Source of the DNA: Bog-473 sp963817735
GTDB taxonomy: Bacteria > Actinomycetota > Acidimicrobiia > Acidimicrobiales > RAAP-2
Length of the DNA: 64,000 bases
Assembly: GCA_963817735.1 (NCBI GenBank)
Contig: CAWFPP010000014.1
Span: 310,001 to 374,000, forward strand
Reading direction: 5' to 3'
In this document: in pieces, positions 17,893 to 27,253 of the stretch
Layout: each line of letters opens with the position of its first letter
Numbering within the stretch: position 1 is the stretch's first letter
The notes under the pieces: generated by a model
The model's database searches: none
The model's input: only the letters and a program-made list of their open reading frames with translations
What the model was told of the DNA's origin: nothing
Translations under genes and position numbers: made by a program

Positions 17893-19044
17893 ATGACCAC
17901 ACTCGCCCGAACACACGTTGCCTCCCGGCGCAGCGTGCCTCCGTTCGACGTGATCCTGCTCGTCGCCACCCTGATGGTGTCGGCCATCGGCGTGGTGATG
18001 GTCTACACGGCCACCCGCGGCACCCTGCTGGCCCAGGGCGAGGACCCGAAGACCTTCTTGAAGAAGCAGGGACTCTTCGTCGTCCTGGGCGTCATCACCA
18101 TGGTCGTGGTCGCCTTGATCGACTACCGGCGGCTCGAACCGATCGCCAACATCCTCTACTGGCTGATCGTGCTGGCCCTCCTCGGCGTGTTCGCGGTTGG
18201 GAGCAGTGCCCAGGGTGCGGCGCGCTGGTTCAACCTCGGTCCTCTGCAGCTCCAACCGTCGGAGTTCGCCGTCCTGGCGCTGATCCTGGCGGTGGCGACG
18301 TATTGCGCGCGCCGCGATGAAGAGGGCCTGGCCTGGCGCGACGTCTTCAAGTTGTTGCTCATGGCCGGAATTCCCATCGCCCTGGTGCTCGTCCAGCCGG
18401 ACCTCGGAACTGCGATGATCATGGTCATCGTCCTCCTGGTGTTGCTGGCCGTGGCGGGCCTGCCCATCAGGATCCTGATCATGCTGCTCGTGGGCACCGT
18501 GTTCGTGGCATTCGCGGCAGTCGAGACGGGCCTGCTGCACCACTACCAGATCGCCCGCCTGACCACGTTCTTGAACCCGAACTCGCACAGCACGAATCCC
18601 TTCGTGCAGGAGTCGATCTACAACAGGCAGCAGGCGGAGAACGCCATCGGTTCGGGCGGCGTGTTCGGGTCCGGCATCGGACACGGCGTCGAGACCAATC
18701 TCGGCTACGTGCCCGAGCAGCAGACCGACTTCATCTTCACCGCGGTGGGCGAACAGCTGGGCTTCGTCGGCTCAGTCGGCGTCCTGTTCCTCCTCGGGGT
18801 GATTGCCTGGCGCGTGCTGCACGCGGCCGTGGTGGCGCGGGACACCTTCGGGCGCCTGATCTGCGCCGGCCTGTTCGCCTTCATTTCCTTCAGCGTCTTC
18901 CAGAACGCCGGGATGACCATGGGGATCATGCCCATCACCGGTATCCCGCTGCCGTTCCTCAGCTACGGCGGGACCGCCGTCCTGGTGTTCTTCGCCGTGG
19001 TCGGCCTGGCCCTGAGCGTGGGCGCGCGACGGAAGTTCCGATGA
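17893..19044 (+). CDS. rodA: SEDS glycosyltransferase RodA
   Basis: A polytopic membrane peptidoglycan polymerase of the SEDS family. Evidence is WFNLGPLQLQPSEFA, GIGHGVETNLGYVPEQQTDF with the family catalytic-region acid, and the C-terminal ITGIPLPFLSYGGTAVL. PEQQTDF and GIPLPFLSYGG are typical of RodA. Length is 383 residues from the ATG at 17893; an upstream in-frame start would run into the divergent gene. No partner class B PBP lies next to it, unlike many rod operons. The stop overlaps an ATG (ATGA) for the next gene. Confidence 0.9.
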   Translation: MTTLARTHVASRRSVPPFDVILLVATLMVSAIGVVMVYTATRGTLLAQGEDPKTFLKKQGLFVVLGVITMVVVALIDYRRLEPIANILYWLIVLALLGVFAVGSSAQGAARWFNLGPLQLQPSEFAVLALILAVATYCARRDEEGLAWRDVFKLLLMAGIPIALVLVQPDLGTAMIMVIVLLVLLAVAGLPIRILIMLLVGTVFVAFAAVETGLLHHYQIARLTTFLNPNSHSTNPFVQESIYNRQQAENAIGSGGVFGSGIGHGVETNLGYVPEQQTDFIFTAVGEQLGFVGSVGVLFLLGVIAWRVLHAAVVARDTFGRLICAGLFAFISFSVFQNAGMTMGIMPITGIPLPFLSYGGTAVLVFFAVVGLALSVGARRKFR

Positions 19045-19582
19045 CCGACGTGCAGCCCAGCCACAGCCACAGCCGCAGGCGCAGCCACAGCCACAGCCGC
19101 AGCCGCAGCCTGAACCACCGGTGGCTCCGCCCACGCCGGCCTTCCGGGTCATGGACGTCGAGGACGTCTCCATGGATCTGCCCTCGCCCTACCCGGCCGT
19201 CACCCTGGTGGAGTCAGAGCCCCCGATGCGGGCGCTGGTCTTCCCGGTCGGCCTCCCGGAGGGCACCGCCATGGCACAGGCGCTCCGACGCATGGACTCA
19301 CGCCGGCCCATGACGCACGAGCTCTTCATGCAGGTGTTGCAGCAGGCGCGCATCGATGTCATCGCCGTGCGTCTGGTCGGTCGCGACGAGGGCAACCTGC
19401 TGGCCGAGCTGGATCTCATGACCCCGACCGGGCGCGTGCGGGTCGACTGCCGCCCCTCCGACGGCATCGTGCTGGCGCTGCGCATGCCGGTGCCGGCGCC
19501 GATCCTGGCGGACGAGCGCCTGCTCGATGACCTGGGCGACGTCGCGCCGATCACCGACGCCGCGCCGCCGATCGAGACCTGA
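19041..19582 (+). CDS. Bifunctional nuclease (BFN/DUF151) family protein, apparent frameshift at the N-terminus
   Basis: The core from about 19151 (MDVEDVSMDLP) through RALVFPVGLPEGTAMAQ and VRVDCRPSDGIVLALR matches the BFN/DUF151 family, which includes DNase/RNase proteins. The ATG at 19041 forms an ATGA overlap with rodA but is in a different frame from this core. One extra C in the CCC at 19056-19058 would join them, giving MTDVQ, a Pro-Gln repeat, then the core. Without it, translation must begin at GTG 19121 or ATG 19151. A missed C or a real deletion are both possible. The ppk protein in this window has a similar Pro-Gln N-terminus, which supports the longer reading. Confidence 0.75.
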
Positions 19583-19611
19583 CCTGACCTGAACGAGGCT
19601 GTCGAGCTGGC

Positions 19612-19634
19612 GGCGCGCATGCCGGCAGCGCGCC
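19612..19634. terminator. GC-rich hairpin between convergent genes
   Basis: GGCGCGC (19612-19618) pairs with GCGCGCC (19628-19634) around the self-complementary TGCCGGCA, giving one long stem with a single bulged A. It lies between the stop of the BFN-family gene and that of the convergent VOC gene. There is no T-tract, which is common for actinobacterial terminators. It may work in both directions. Confidence 0.5.
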
Positions 19635-19637
19635 CGT

Positions 19638-19997
19638 TCAGTTCCGCTTCTCCCGAGAGCCAAGAACGCAGAACTCGTTCCCTTCAGGGTCGGCCAACAC
19701 GACCCACGTTTGGGTGCCTTGCCCGACATCGACATGTGTCGCGCCGAGGGATACGAGCCGTTCGATCTCGGCGTCTTGGTCCTCCGGCCGGAGGTCGAGG
19801 TGAAGCCGGTTCTTGCACGACTTGCCCTCGGGTACCGGAACGAACAGGAGCCCCGGAAGGCGATCCTCGCTCGGTCGTATCTCGAACTCGTCGGGCGCGT
19901 CGTTGATCACAACCCACCCCAGCGCTTGTTGCCACCAGCGGCCGAGTGTCACCGCATCGTGCGCGTCGACGTTTACCTGCTCCCATTCGAGCCCCAC
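19638..19997 (-). CDS. VOC (glyoxalase-like) superfamily protein
   Basis: A 119-residue protein of the vicinal oxygen chelate fold. It begins GLEWEQVNVDAHDA and contains RLHLDLRPEDQDAEIERLV and the closing WVVLADPEGNEFCVLG, the usual VOC ending. The substrate cannot be inferred. The GTG at 19997 is chosen because a minus-strand TATGCT (20009-20004) ends exactly six bases upstream, a leaderless arrangement. The open frame extends to 20336 but that part overlaps the opposite gene's region and is not VOC-like. Confidence 0.85.
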   Translation of the reverse strand: MGLEWEQVNVDAHDAVTLGRWWQQALGWVVINDAPDEFEIRPSEDRLPGLLFVPVPEGKSCKNRLHLDLRPEDQDAEIERLVSLGATHVDVGQGTQTWVVLADPEGNEFCVLGSREKRN

Positions 19998-20154
19998 GTA
20001 CTGAGCATACGAGTGACGGTGTCCGAGAGGTCGGTTGGCGCAGTCCTGGGCGACGACGCCAGCACTCGCCGCAGCTCGAAGGACAACGGGGGGTGGTGTC
20101 AGGGTGGGAGGACCTGAGAGGATTGGCGCGACATCCCAACTCTGTGAGGTGCCC

Positions 20155-20520
20155 ATGCCCAATGGTGACAGTCGGACCGTGATCAAGATCAATGCCATCA
20201 CCGTGCCGGAGAACTCGGGCGACGAACTGGCCAGCCGGTTCGCGGCGCGGGCCGGGGCTGTCGACGACCAGGACGGCTTCGAAGGCTTCGAGCTGCTCCG
20301 CCCCACCGACGAACGCCTGCAGTGGCTCGTGGTCACCCGCTGGCGCGACGAGGAGTCGTTCCAGAAGTGGGTGTCGTCGCCCGCCTTCGCCCACGGCCAC
20401 GCCGGGGCCGATCGGCCATCACCCCACGGCGGCCCGGTCTCGGTGTCCTCCGAGCTCTGGTCCTATGAGGTGGCCGGCGGCTCGGACGGCGCACGGGGCA
20501 GCCGGGCCGGAGAATCATGA
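20155..20520 (+). CDS. ABM (antibiotic biosynthesis monooxygenase) domain protein
   Basis: A 121-residue ferredoxin-like ABM-fold protein, as in small monooxygenases and haem-degrading enzymes. Visible are VIKINAITVPEN, the GFEGFELLRPTDERLQWLVV core and TRWRDEESFQKWVSSPAF. The last motif resembles the haem-degrading MhuD/IsdG relatives of actinobacteria, but the catalytic details are not certain. The ATG at 20155 has a GAGGT ribosome site; earlier starts in the frame are not supported. The TGA overlaps the aquaporin ATG, so the two are translationally coupled. Confidence 0.83.
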   Translation: MPNGDSRTVIKINAITVPENSGDELASRFAARAGAVDDQDGFEGFELLRPTDERLQWLVVTRWRDEESFQKWVSSPAFAHGHAGADRPSPHGGPVSVSSELWSYEVAGGSDGARGSRAGES

Positions 20521-21368
20521 CGGTGGCCCCAACCCCGGCCCCGGCCCCGGGCCACCCCGGCGAGCCCCTCACGACGAGGGAGATCGACCTCGAGAAAGAC
20601 TCGATGCTGGGCGACCGCTTCATGATCCGCTTCAGCGAGGACACGCTCCAGCACCGCCCGCTCGGCATACGGCTCATCGTCGAGTTCTGGGGCACCTTCA
20701 TCCTCGTCACGGTCGCCGCCGGCTCCGGCGTGATCAACCACTACGCCGGCGGCGGGCCCATCAGCCGCACCGCCGCCGTGATCGCCCCGGGGGCGATCGT
20801 GATGGCCATGATCTACGCGCTGGGCCCGTTGTCGGGCCTGCACATCAACCCGGCGGTCACGCTGGCCTTCACCGCCCGCCGCGTCTTCAAGGCCATTTGG
20901 GCGGTTCCCTACATCGCCGTCCAGTTGGCCGGTGCGGTCGCAGCCGCGTTGGTACTGCAGGTCATGTACGGCCACATCTCCTCGGGCGGGACCTATCCGA
21001 TCGCCAAGCCGGGCGGGGAGTGGCGATCACTGGTCATGGAGACCATCCTCACCGCCATCTTGGTGACAGTGATCCTCAACACGGCCACCGGCTACCGCAG
21101 CATCGGCCACAACGCCGCCCTCGCCGTAGGGGCGACGGTGGCGCTGCTCGGCCTCTTCGCCAGCCCGATCAGCGGCGCCTCCATGAACCCGGCTCGCACG
21201 CTCGGCCCCGACCTCGTGGCGGGGGACTTCACCGGCTGGTGGCTCTACATCGTCGGGCCGATCGTCGGCGCCGCCATCGCGGTCATGATGATCGGCCTCG
21301 TACGCGGTCTGCCGGACAAGGCCGAGCGCGGCGCGGCCGAGGGCGACGCGCTGCCGTTGGAGAGTTGA
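20517..21368 (+). CDS. Aquaporin / MIP-family channel
   Basis: A six-TM water or small-solute channel. Both NPA boxes are present: GLHINPAVTLAF and SGASMNPARTLGPDL, with the selectivity-filter Arg directly after the second NPA. The cytoplasmic N-terminus of about 45 residues begins with a Pro-Ala repeat. At 283 residues it is slightly long for the family because of that extension. The ATGA overlap with the ABM gene implies one transcript. Water versus glycerol specificity cannot be assigned safely. Confidence 0.94.
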   Translation: MTVAPTPAPAPGHPGEPLTTREIDLEKDSMLGDRFMIRFSEDTLQHRPLGIRLIVEFWGTFILVTVAAGSGVINHYAGGGPISRTAAVIAPGAIVMAMIYALGPLSGLHINPAVTLAFTARRVFKAIWAVPYIAVQLAGAVAAALVLQVMYGHISSGGTYPIAKPGGEWRSLVMETILTAILVTVILNTATGYRSIGHNAALAVGATVALLGLFASPISGASMNPARTLGPDLVAGDFTGWWLYIVGPIVGAAIAVMMIGLVRGLPDKAERGAAEGDALPLES

Positions 21369-21373
21369 TGAGG

Positions 21374-22789
21374 TCAGCGCGCCGGAACCATGGGACGTTC
21401 GCCCGGTGCTGCTGCCGCACCGGCGCTCTGCATCTCGGCCTGCGCCACCGCCCCCTCGTCCGAGATGCGCAGCATCAATGCGATCAGGACGTAGTTGGCC
21501 AACAGTGAGGACCCGCCGTAGGCGACGAACGGCAGGGTGATGCCGGTGAAGGGCAACAGCCGCACCACTCCCGCCATGATGAAGAAGGCCTGGAACCCCA
21601 GGATCAACGTCAGTCCCGTCGCCATGAGGCGTGAGAAGTCCGAGCGGGCCGTCTGGGCCACCCGGAAGCCCGAGCCGATCAGGAGGATGAAGGCCATGAC
21701 GACGGCGGCACAGCCGACGAGGCCCATCTCGGTCCCGATGGCGGCGAAGATCATGTCGCTCGTCAACTCCGGGACGGTCCCGACGTAGTGGGGGGCCAAC
21801 CCGAGGCCGGTCCCCCCGATGCCGCCGTCCCCCAGGCTGTACCAGGCAATGCTCAGCTGGGTGTTGTCAGGGTTCTTCACCGTCGGCCACGGGTTCTGCC
21901 ACTGCTCTACCCGTAGATGGACCTGGCCGAAGTATCGTGCCGCGATATAGGCTCCGACACCGAAGAGCACGAGCCCGAGCACCAGATAGCCGACGCGCCC
22001 GGTGGCCACCCAGAGCAGCCCGATGAAGAGGACGAACAGCAGGGCGGCGAAGCCGATGTCGTCCTCCAGCCCGATCACCGCCATGGCGGCGCCCCAGGCC
22101 ACCAGGATCGGGATCAGCGGCCGGGGGTCGAGATAGAGCCGGTTGCCGATCTGGGCCGTCGGGATCGAGAGCATCTCCTTGTTCTCCGCGAAGTACGACG
22201 CGAAGAAAATGCACAGCAGGATCTTGGAGAACTCGATGGGCTGGAAGGACAGGCTGCCGAAGTGCACCCAGAGACGCGCCCCGTAAATAGGGGAGAAGAA
22301 CAGCGGCGCCACCAGGAAAAGACCGGCCACCAACAGCAACAGATAGCGGTAGCGCTCCAGATCGCGCGAGTAGCGGACGACCAGCAGCGTCAGGACGTAG
22401 AGCATCACGCCGAGGGCAGACCACGCCGCCTGGCCCCGGGCCTGGCCCGGGTCCCAGCGGGCGATCACCACGTAGCCGATTCCGTTGAGCAGGACGGCCA
22501 GCGGGAGGATCACCGCGTTGGCGTTCGGGGCCAGCCAGCGGTTGGCCAGGTGGGCCACGAGCGCCAGCCCGAGGACGATGCCGAGGAAGGCCCCGATGTT
22601 GTCGGGGATCTTCGACTTCTGCCCCAGGACCGCAATGATGTAGAGCGCCACTATCAGGAACGCACCGAAGAGGAGGAGCCCCAGTTCGGTCCGCCGCTTC
22701 GGCTTGGGGCCGAAGACGTAGCGCGGAAATGGGCTGCGGCGCACGGCGGACGGCACGGGCGAATCGTAGTGGTGGGGGGTAGGATTCAT
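21374..22789 (-). CDS. Second SEDS protein (FtsW/RodA type, similar in layout to mycobacterial Rv0017c)
   Basis: A polytopic SEDS peptidoglycan polymerase of 471 residues. It shows LSFQPIEFSKILLCIFFASYF, GLGLAPHYVGTVPELTSDMIFA and FTGITLPFVAYGGSSLLANY. The long N-terminal TM block before the conserved core and the TGIT..PF.AYGGSS ending match the actinobacterial FtsW/RodA/SpoVE subgroup. The ATG at 22789 is 42 bases from the divergent ppk start. It is more divergent than the rodA copy at 17893. Which copy elongates and which divides cannot be told from sequence alone, and no class B PBP is adjacent. Confidence 0.88.
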   Translation of the reverse strand: MNPTPHHYDSPVPSAVRRSPFPRYVFGPKPKRRTELGLLLFGAFLIVALYIIAVLGQKSKIPDNIGAFLGIVLGLALVAHLANRWLAPNANAVILPLAVLLNGIGYVVIARWDPGQARGQAAWSALGVMLYVLTLLVVRYSRDLERYRYLLLLVAGLFLVAPLFFSPIYGARLWVHFGSLSFQPIEFSKILLCIFFASYFAENKEMLSIPTAQIGNRLYLDPRPLIPILVAWGAAMAVIGLEDDIGFAALLFVLFIGLLWVATGRVGYLVLGLVLFGVGAYIAARYFGQVHLRVEQWQNPWPTVKNPDNTQLSIAWYSLGDGGIGGTGLGLAPHYVGTVPELTSDMIFAAIGTEMGLVGCAAVVMAFILLIGSGFRVAQTARSDFSRLMATGLTLILGFQAFFIMAGVVRLLPFTGITLPFVAYGGSSLLANYVLIALMLRISDEGAVAQAEMQSAGAAAAPGERPMVPAR

Positions 22790-22831
22790 GGGGACAGCCC
22801 GCCTCGGACGTGGCCCGCCGTACCCCTTCCC

Positions 22832-25087
22832 ATGACCCAGACCCAGCCTCAGCACCAACCCCAGGCGCAGCCGGAGCCCCAGGTCACGGTGGATGGCCCG
22901 CTCTCCGACGGGCTGGTCGCGGAGGAGGTCGAGCGCCCCAACCCGCCGACCTACCAGCAGATCGAGGCCTTCGGGTACCAGCGTTTCACCAACCGTGAGC
23001 AGTCGCGCCTCGACTTCGGCTCCCGCCTGCTCGACCTGGCCGAGGACGACGGCGTGCCGCTGCTGGAGCGGGTCAAGTTTCTGGCGATCTTCTCCGAACT
23101 GCTCGACGAGTTCTACCAAATCCGGGTCGCGGCACTCGAGGACCAGGTCGCCGCTGGCGTGCGGACCCGATCGGTCGACGGCCTGCGTCCCGGCGAGCAG
23201 CTGACCATGATCAGGGCCCGGGTGGAGGAGCTGGTCCGGCGCGAGGACCACATCTTCTTGGACCTCATCGTGCCGGGCCTGGCCGAGGCGGGCATCCGCT
23301 TCGCCGGCTGGTCCTCGCTCGACGACGAAGACCGCGCCCACCTCGTCGACGTCTTCCAGCGCCAGATCTACCCGGTGCTGACCCCGCTGGCCGTCGACCC
23401 CGGCCACCCCTTCCCCTACATCTCGAACCTGTCGCTCAACCTGGTCGTCGAGGTGCAGGACCCGACGTCGGGCGAAGGCCGCATCGCCCGGGTCAAGGTG
23501 CCACCGGCGCTGCCCCGCTTCGTGGTCATGCCCGACGGCGAGCGCTTCGTCCCGCTCGAGCAGGTGATCGCGGCCCACCTGGACTCCTTGTTCCCGGGCA
23601 TGACCATCGGCCACCATCACGCCTTCCGGGTCACCCGCAACGCCGACCTGGTGCTCGAGGAGGACGAGGCGGACGACCTGCTGGTCGCCATCGAAATGGA
23701 GCTGCGCCGGCGCCGCTTCGGCAAGGCGCTCCGGCTCGAGATCGAAGCCGACATGGGCCAGGACCTGGCCGACCTGCTGGCCACCGAGCTCGAGGTCGGG
23801 GCAGACGGTGTCTTCCGGGTCGGCGCCCCCCTGGACCTGAGCGGGTTGTGGGGCGTCTACGCGTTGGACCGCCCCGACCTGCACGGCGAGACCTGGACGC
23901 CGATGACCCCGCCCCGGCTGGGCCAGGTCGCCCACGATCCGGCCGAGTTCTTCGCCCTGCTGCGCGAGCGCGACGTGCTGGTCCACCACCCCTACGACTC
24001 GTTCGCCACCTCGGTCGAGGCCTTCGTGGCGCAGGCCGCCGAAGACCCGGCGGTGCTCGGGATCAAGCAGACCCTCTACCGCACCGGCGGCGACAGCCCG
24101 ATCGTGCAGTCGCTGATTCAGGCCGCCGAGAACGGAAAGCAGGTGGCCGCCATCGTCGAGTTGAAGGCGCGCTTCGACGAAGAGGCGAACATCGGTTGGG
24201 CCCGCGCCCTCGAAGAAGTGGGCGTCCACGTCGTCTACGGCATCGTCGGCCTCAAGACGCATTCAAAGACCGCGCTGGTGCTCCGCCGCGAGGACGATGG
24301 CGTGCGGCACTACTGCCACGTGGGCACGGGGAACTACAACTCCAAGACGGCGCGCATCTACGAGGACCTCGGTCTGTTGACGTCGGACCCCGAGATCGGC
24401 GCCGACGTGGGCGAGCTCTTCAACTACCTGACGGGGTTCTCCCGCCACGCGGACTACCGCCAGATCCTCGTGTCGCCCGTGACGGTGCGCAAGCGCATCC
24501 ACGCCATGATCGAGGAGCAGGCCGAGGCCGGACCGGCCGGCCGCATCGTCTTGAAGCTCAACGGCCTCACCGATGCCAGCATGATCGACGCCCTCTACCG
24601 GGCCTCCGGCGCCGGCGTCGAGATCGATCTGGCCGTGCGCGGCCTGTGCCGGCTCCGGCCCGGCATTCCCGAGCTGTCCGAGCGCATCCGGGTGCGCTCC
24701 ATCGTGGGCAGCTTCCTCGAGCATTCGCGGATCTACCGCTTCGGCGGCGCCCCCACCGACCCGGCGGCCGGGCCCGGATTGCCCTTGAAGATCTTCATCG
24801 GCTCGGCGGACCTCATGGGCCGCAACCTGGACCGCCGCATTGAGGTGGTCGTCCCGGTGCGAGACCCCGAGCTGCAGTCCCGGCTCTTCGAGATCCTCGA
24901 CCTCGTCTTCGCCGACGAGACCAACGCCTGGGAGCTCGGCCCGGACCGGCGCTGGCGCCGCGTCCGCAACCGGCACGGGGTGAGCTCGCAGGAACGGCTG
25001 AAGGAGCTGGCGCGGGAGCGGGCCCGCCGGCGCCTCGACTCGGACCTCCGCGTCGGAGAGGGTGAAGAGGCGAAGTCTCCTGCGTAG
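22832..25087 (+). CDS. ppk: Polyphosphate kinase 1
   Basis: Reversibly polymerises ATP gamma-phosphate into inorganic polyphosphate. In order: the N-terminal domain (QRFTNREQSRLDFGSRLLD), the head domain, and the phospholipase-D-like core with FDEEANIGWARALEEVGVHV, GLKTHSKTALV (catalytic, autophosphorylated His), HVGTGNYNSKTARIYEDLGL, and the second catalytic His in VGSFLEHSRIYRFG. Length is 751 residues. The ATG at 22832 is preferred, giving a Gln-Pro-rich leader of about 20 residues before the core. The gene diverges from the second SEDS gene. Confidence 0.96.
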   Translation: MTQTQPQHQPQAQPEPQVTVDGPLSDGLVAEEVERPNPPTYQQIEAFGYQRFTNREQSRLDFGSRLLDLAEDDGVPLLERVKFLAIFSELLDEFYQIRVAALEDQVAAGVRTRSVDGLRPGEQLTMIRARVEELVRREDHIFLDLIVPGLAEAGIRFAGWSSLDDEDRAHLVDVFQRQIYPVLTPLAVDPGHPFPYISNLSLNLVVEVQDPTSGEGRIARVKVPPALPRFVVMPDGERFVPLEQVIAAHLDSLFPGMTIGHHHAFRVTRNADLVLEEDEADDLLVAIEMELRRRRFGKALRLEIEADMGQDLADLLATELEVGADGVFRVGAPLDLSGLWGVYALDRPDLHGETWTPMTPPRLGQVAHDPAEFFALLRERDVLVHHPYDSFATSVEAFVAQAAEDPAVLGIKQTLYRTGGDSPIVQSLIQAAENGKQVAAIVELKARFDEEANIGWARALEEVGVHVVYGIVGLKTHSKTALVLRREDDGVRHYCHVGTGNYNSKTARIYEDLGLLTSDPEIGADVGELFNYLTGFSRHADYRQILVSPVTVRKRIHAMIEEQAEAGPAGRIVLKLNGLTDASMIDALYRASGAGVEIDLAVRGLCRLRPGIPELSERIRVRSIVGSFLEHSRIYRFGGAPTDPAAGPGLPLKIFIGSADLMGRNLDRRIEVVVPVRDPELQSRLFEILDLVFADETNAWELGPDRRWRRVRNRHGVSSQERLKELARERARRRLDSDLRVGEGEEAKSPA

Positions 25088-25175
25088 CGAGGCCCGGGTC
25101 ACGACGGGCCACGAGCGCGGCGATCCGGCTGCGGAGGTGCGGCGAGGGCAGTGGACGCCGCTACCATCCGGCGCG

Positions 25176-26420
25176 GTGTCAGGTGACGCGTTGGCAGGGC
25201 GCATGGGGACGATCGCTGCGAGCCGCGGCTGGGCCTGGCCGGCGCTGGCTGGGGCCGTGGCCTTCGTCGGGACGACCGTCCTGGCACTGTTCCACCAGCA
25301 GTTGGACCTGAGCACCTATCTCCTGGGCGGGGCGCACGCGGCGTCGAACGACCTCTTCACCGTGACCTACCCGACCGACCATCTCGGCTTCACCTATCCG
25401 CCGTTCTCCGCGCTCCTGTTCGCGCCGTTCGCCCACTTCCCGCCGCGCCTCTGCGAGGTGGCCTTCTCCTGGATCAACCTCGCTGCGCTCTTCGGCATGA
25501 TCGTCGTGAGCCTGCGCGCCGTGTGCAAGGCGCTCGACAAGCGCACCTTGGTGTGGTGGGGCCTGGCGCTCGTGCTGCCGGTGCTGCTCTTCGACCCGGT
25601 GCGCCAGACCTTCCTGCTCGGCCAGGTCAACATCATTCTGGCGCTGATGATCGTGGCCGACCTGACGATGGACCTGCCGTTGCCGCGCGGCATCCTGGTC
25701 GGCCTGGCTGCCGCCATCAAGGTGACACCGGTCATTCTGATCCCGTACCTCTTCCTGACCCGACAGGGTCGGGCCGGCATCCGGGCCAGCGCCTCGTTCC
25801 TGGCCGCCGCCGCGCTGGCCGTCGCCTTCAATGCCTCGACGTCGTGGTCGTACTGGACGCACTACATCCACGACCCGCAGCGGGCGGGCATGTTGTCGTG
25901 GATCGGCAACCAGGGCGTGCTGGGCGCGACCGAGCGCATGCTGGGCCACACGGTGACGACGCCCACTGCGTTCGTGATGGTGGTCACCGTCGGCGTGGTC
26001 GGCCTGCTGATTGCCGCCGGCGCCGCCCGCCGTTCCTCTGCGGTTCTCGGTTTGCTGGTCGTCGAGGCGACCGAGTCGTTGGCCAGCCCGGTGTCGTGGT
26101 CCCACCACTTCATTTGGGTGGTGCTCCTGGTGGCGTGGCTGGCCCTGGCCGAGGACCGGCCCCGCGCCGGCGAATGGTACGCGTTGGCCGTGGCGGTGCT
26201 CCTGTGGGCCGCGCCCTACTGGTGGGTGCCGCACGGGCCGAGCGTCCGCTTCGCCGGGCGGGGTTGGCTGCTCCCGTTGGGCGACGCCGACGTGCTCGTC
26301 TTCATAGTGGTGCTGATCGGGTCGGCGGTGCGCGTGACCCGCTCGTACGCGGCGCGACCGCTGCGATTGCGCCGGCGGACGATGGCCCCGACCGGTGCCG
26401 GCGCGGGCGCGGGCTCCTGA
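25176..26420 (+). CDS. GT87-type polyprenol-dependent mannosyltransferase (DUF2029)
   Basis: A GT-C fold membrane glycosyltransferase with about ten TM segments. The family acid lies in HQQLDLSTYLLGG, followed by FTYPPFSALLFAPF, LGQVNIILALMIVADL and SPVSWSHHFIWVV, as in the alpha-1,2-mannosyltransferases of PIM/lipomannan pathways. The donor is probably polyprenol-phosphate-mannose, made by the enzyme encoded at 29802-30683 (inference). GTG 25176 is chosen because TACCAT (25162-25167) lies 8 bases upstream, suggesting near-leaderless transcription. ATG 25203 is an alternative, and the frame is open back to 25062. Confidence 0.85.
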   Translation: MSGDALAGRMGTIAASRGWAWPALAGAVAFVGTTVLALFHQQLDLSTYLLGGAHAASNDLFTVTYPTDHLGFTYPPFSALLFAPFAHFPPRLCEVAFSWINLAALFGMIVVSLRAVCKALDKRTLVWWGLALVLPVLLFDPVRQTFLLGQVNIILALMIVADLTMDLPLPRGILVGLAAAIKVTPVILIPYLFLTRQGRAGIRASASFLAAAALAVAFNASTSWSYWTHYIHDPQRAGMLSWIGNQGVLGATERMLGHTVTTPTAFVMVVTVGVVGLLIAAGAARRSSAVLGLLVVEATESLASPVSWSHHFIWVVLLVAWLALAEDRPRAGEWYALAVAVLLWAAPYWWVPHGPSVRFAGRGWLLPLGDADVLVFIVVLIGSAVRVTRSYAARPLRLRRRTMAPTGAGAGAGS

Positions 26421-26421
26421 C

Positions 26422-27225
26422 TCAGCCGACCCGGGCCTGGTCGGGCTCGCCGACCACCATGCGCAGGTGGGCCCCCGGGTCGAGGCGGCGCACGGACGAC
26501 GATTCGCCATGGGTGACCCGCCAGCCGGTCACGACCAGCAGCTTCTCGGGATCGCCCGGACGCCACTCGTTGCGCCGCGGCTCGGCGCCGGCCTGACGCA
26601 GGAGGTCGGTGGCGGAGCGGAGCGCACGGACCGGCCCGCTCCCGTCGGGCGCCACCGCGAAGGTGGCGACCAACACGCTGCCGGGAGCCGCCCGCTCCCG
26701 CATGGCGGCGCAGGACGAGGCTGTCGCCTCCAGCGTCAACGTGTCGAACACGGTTTCGGCGACGAACAGGGAGGGCGCAGAGCCGTCGTGTCCCGCCGCC
26801 GCGAGCGCGGCGCCGAGGTCGTCGGCCAGGAGGTCGAGGGGAACGTAGGTCGTCGCCGCGGTCGCGATGCCCAGCGCGCCGAGGCGGCTGCGCTTGTCTG
26901 CCTGCGCGTCGGCCCGGTCGATCTCGAACCATCGCACGGGCCCGCCACCGAAGCGCAGGGCGCGGCCGTCGTCGCCCGCCCCGAGGAGCACGATCTGCGC
27001 CGTCCCGCGGCCCAGGGCGCGCGCCACCTCGGCGTCGATCAGCTGCGTGCGACGGGCCAGCGCCGTGGCCTTGCCGAGCGGCACGCTCATGCCCCCGGCG
27101 ACGGCGCGATAGAGGCGACGCTCCGCCTCGACGTCACCCCCGGGCGTGGAGGGGCGCGTGCGCTCCAGGCGGAGCCGCTGCGCCGCGACCCAGCGGGCCG
27201 TCAGGGACCGATGGCCGGCGCGCAT
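26422..27225 (-). CDS. Leucine carboxyl methyltransferase-family SAM-dependent methyltransferase
   Basis: A 267-residue class I methyltransferase of the LCM/PPM family, common in actinobacteria with unknown small-molecule substrates. It shows the N-terminal SLTARWVAAQRLRLERTRP pattern, the SAM-binding IVLLGAGDDGRALRFG, the acid after strand 2 in VRWFEIDRADAQADKR, and FVAETVFDTLTLEA. It lies 28 bases downstream of the flippase-like gene on the same strand and is probably in its operon. Its 3' end abuts the convergent GT87 gene. The substrate cannot be predicted. Confidence 0.82.
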   Translation of the reverse strand: MRAGHRSLTARWVAAQRLRLERTRPSTPGGDVEAERRLYRAVAGGMSVPLGKATALARRTQLIDAEVARALGRGTAQIVLLGAGDDGRALRFGGGPVRWFEIDRADAQADKRSRLGALGIATAATTYVPLDLLADDLGAALAAAGHDGSAPSLFVAETVFDTLTLEATASSCAAMRERAAPGSVLVATFAVAPDGSGPVRALRSATDLLRQAGAEPRRNEWRPGDPEKLLVVTGWRVTHGESSSVRRLDPGAHLRMVVGEPDQARVG

Positions 27226-27253
27226 CAGCGGTGCACCACGGGGTGCCGGCGGG

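Noticed and set aside
20035..20154. An N-terminal extension of the ABM protein starting at 20035
   Set aside because: The extra residues do not match the family, and ATG 20155 has the only good ribosome site.
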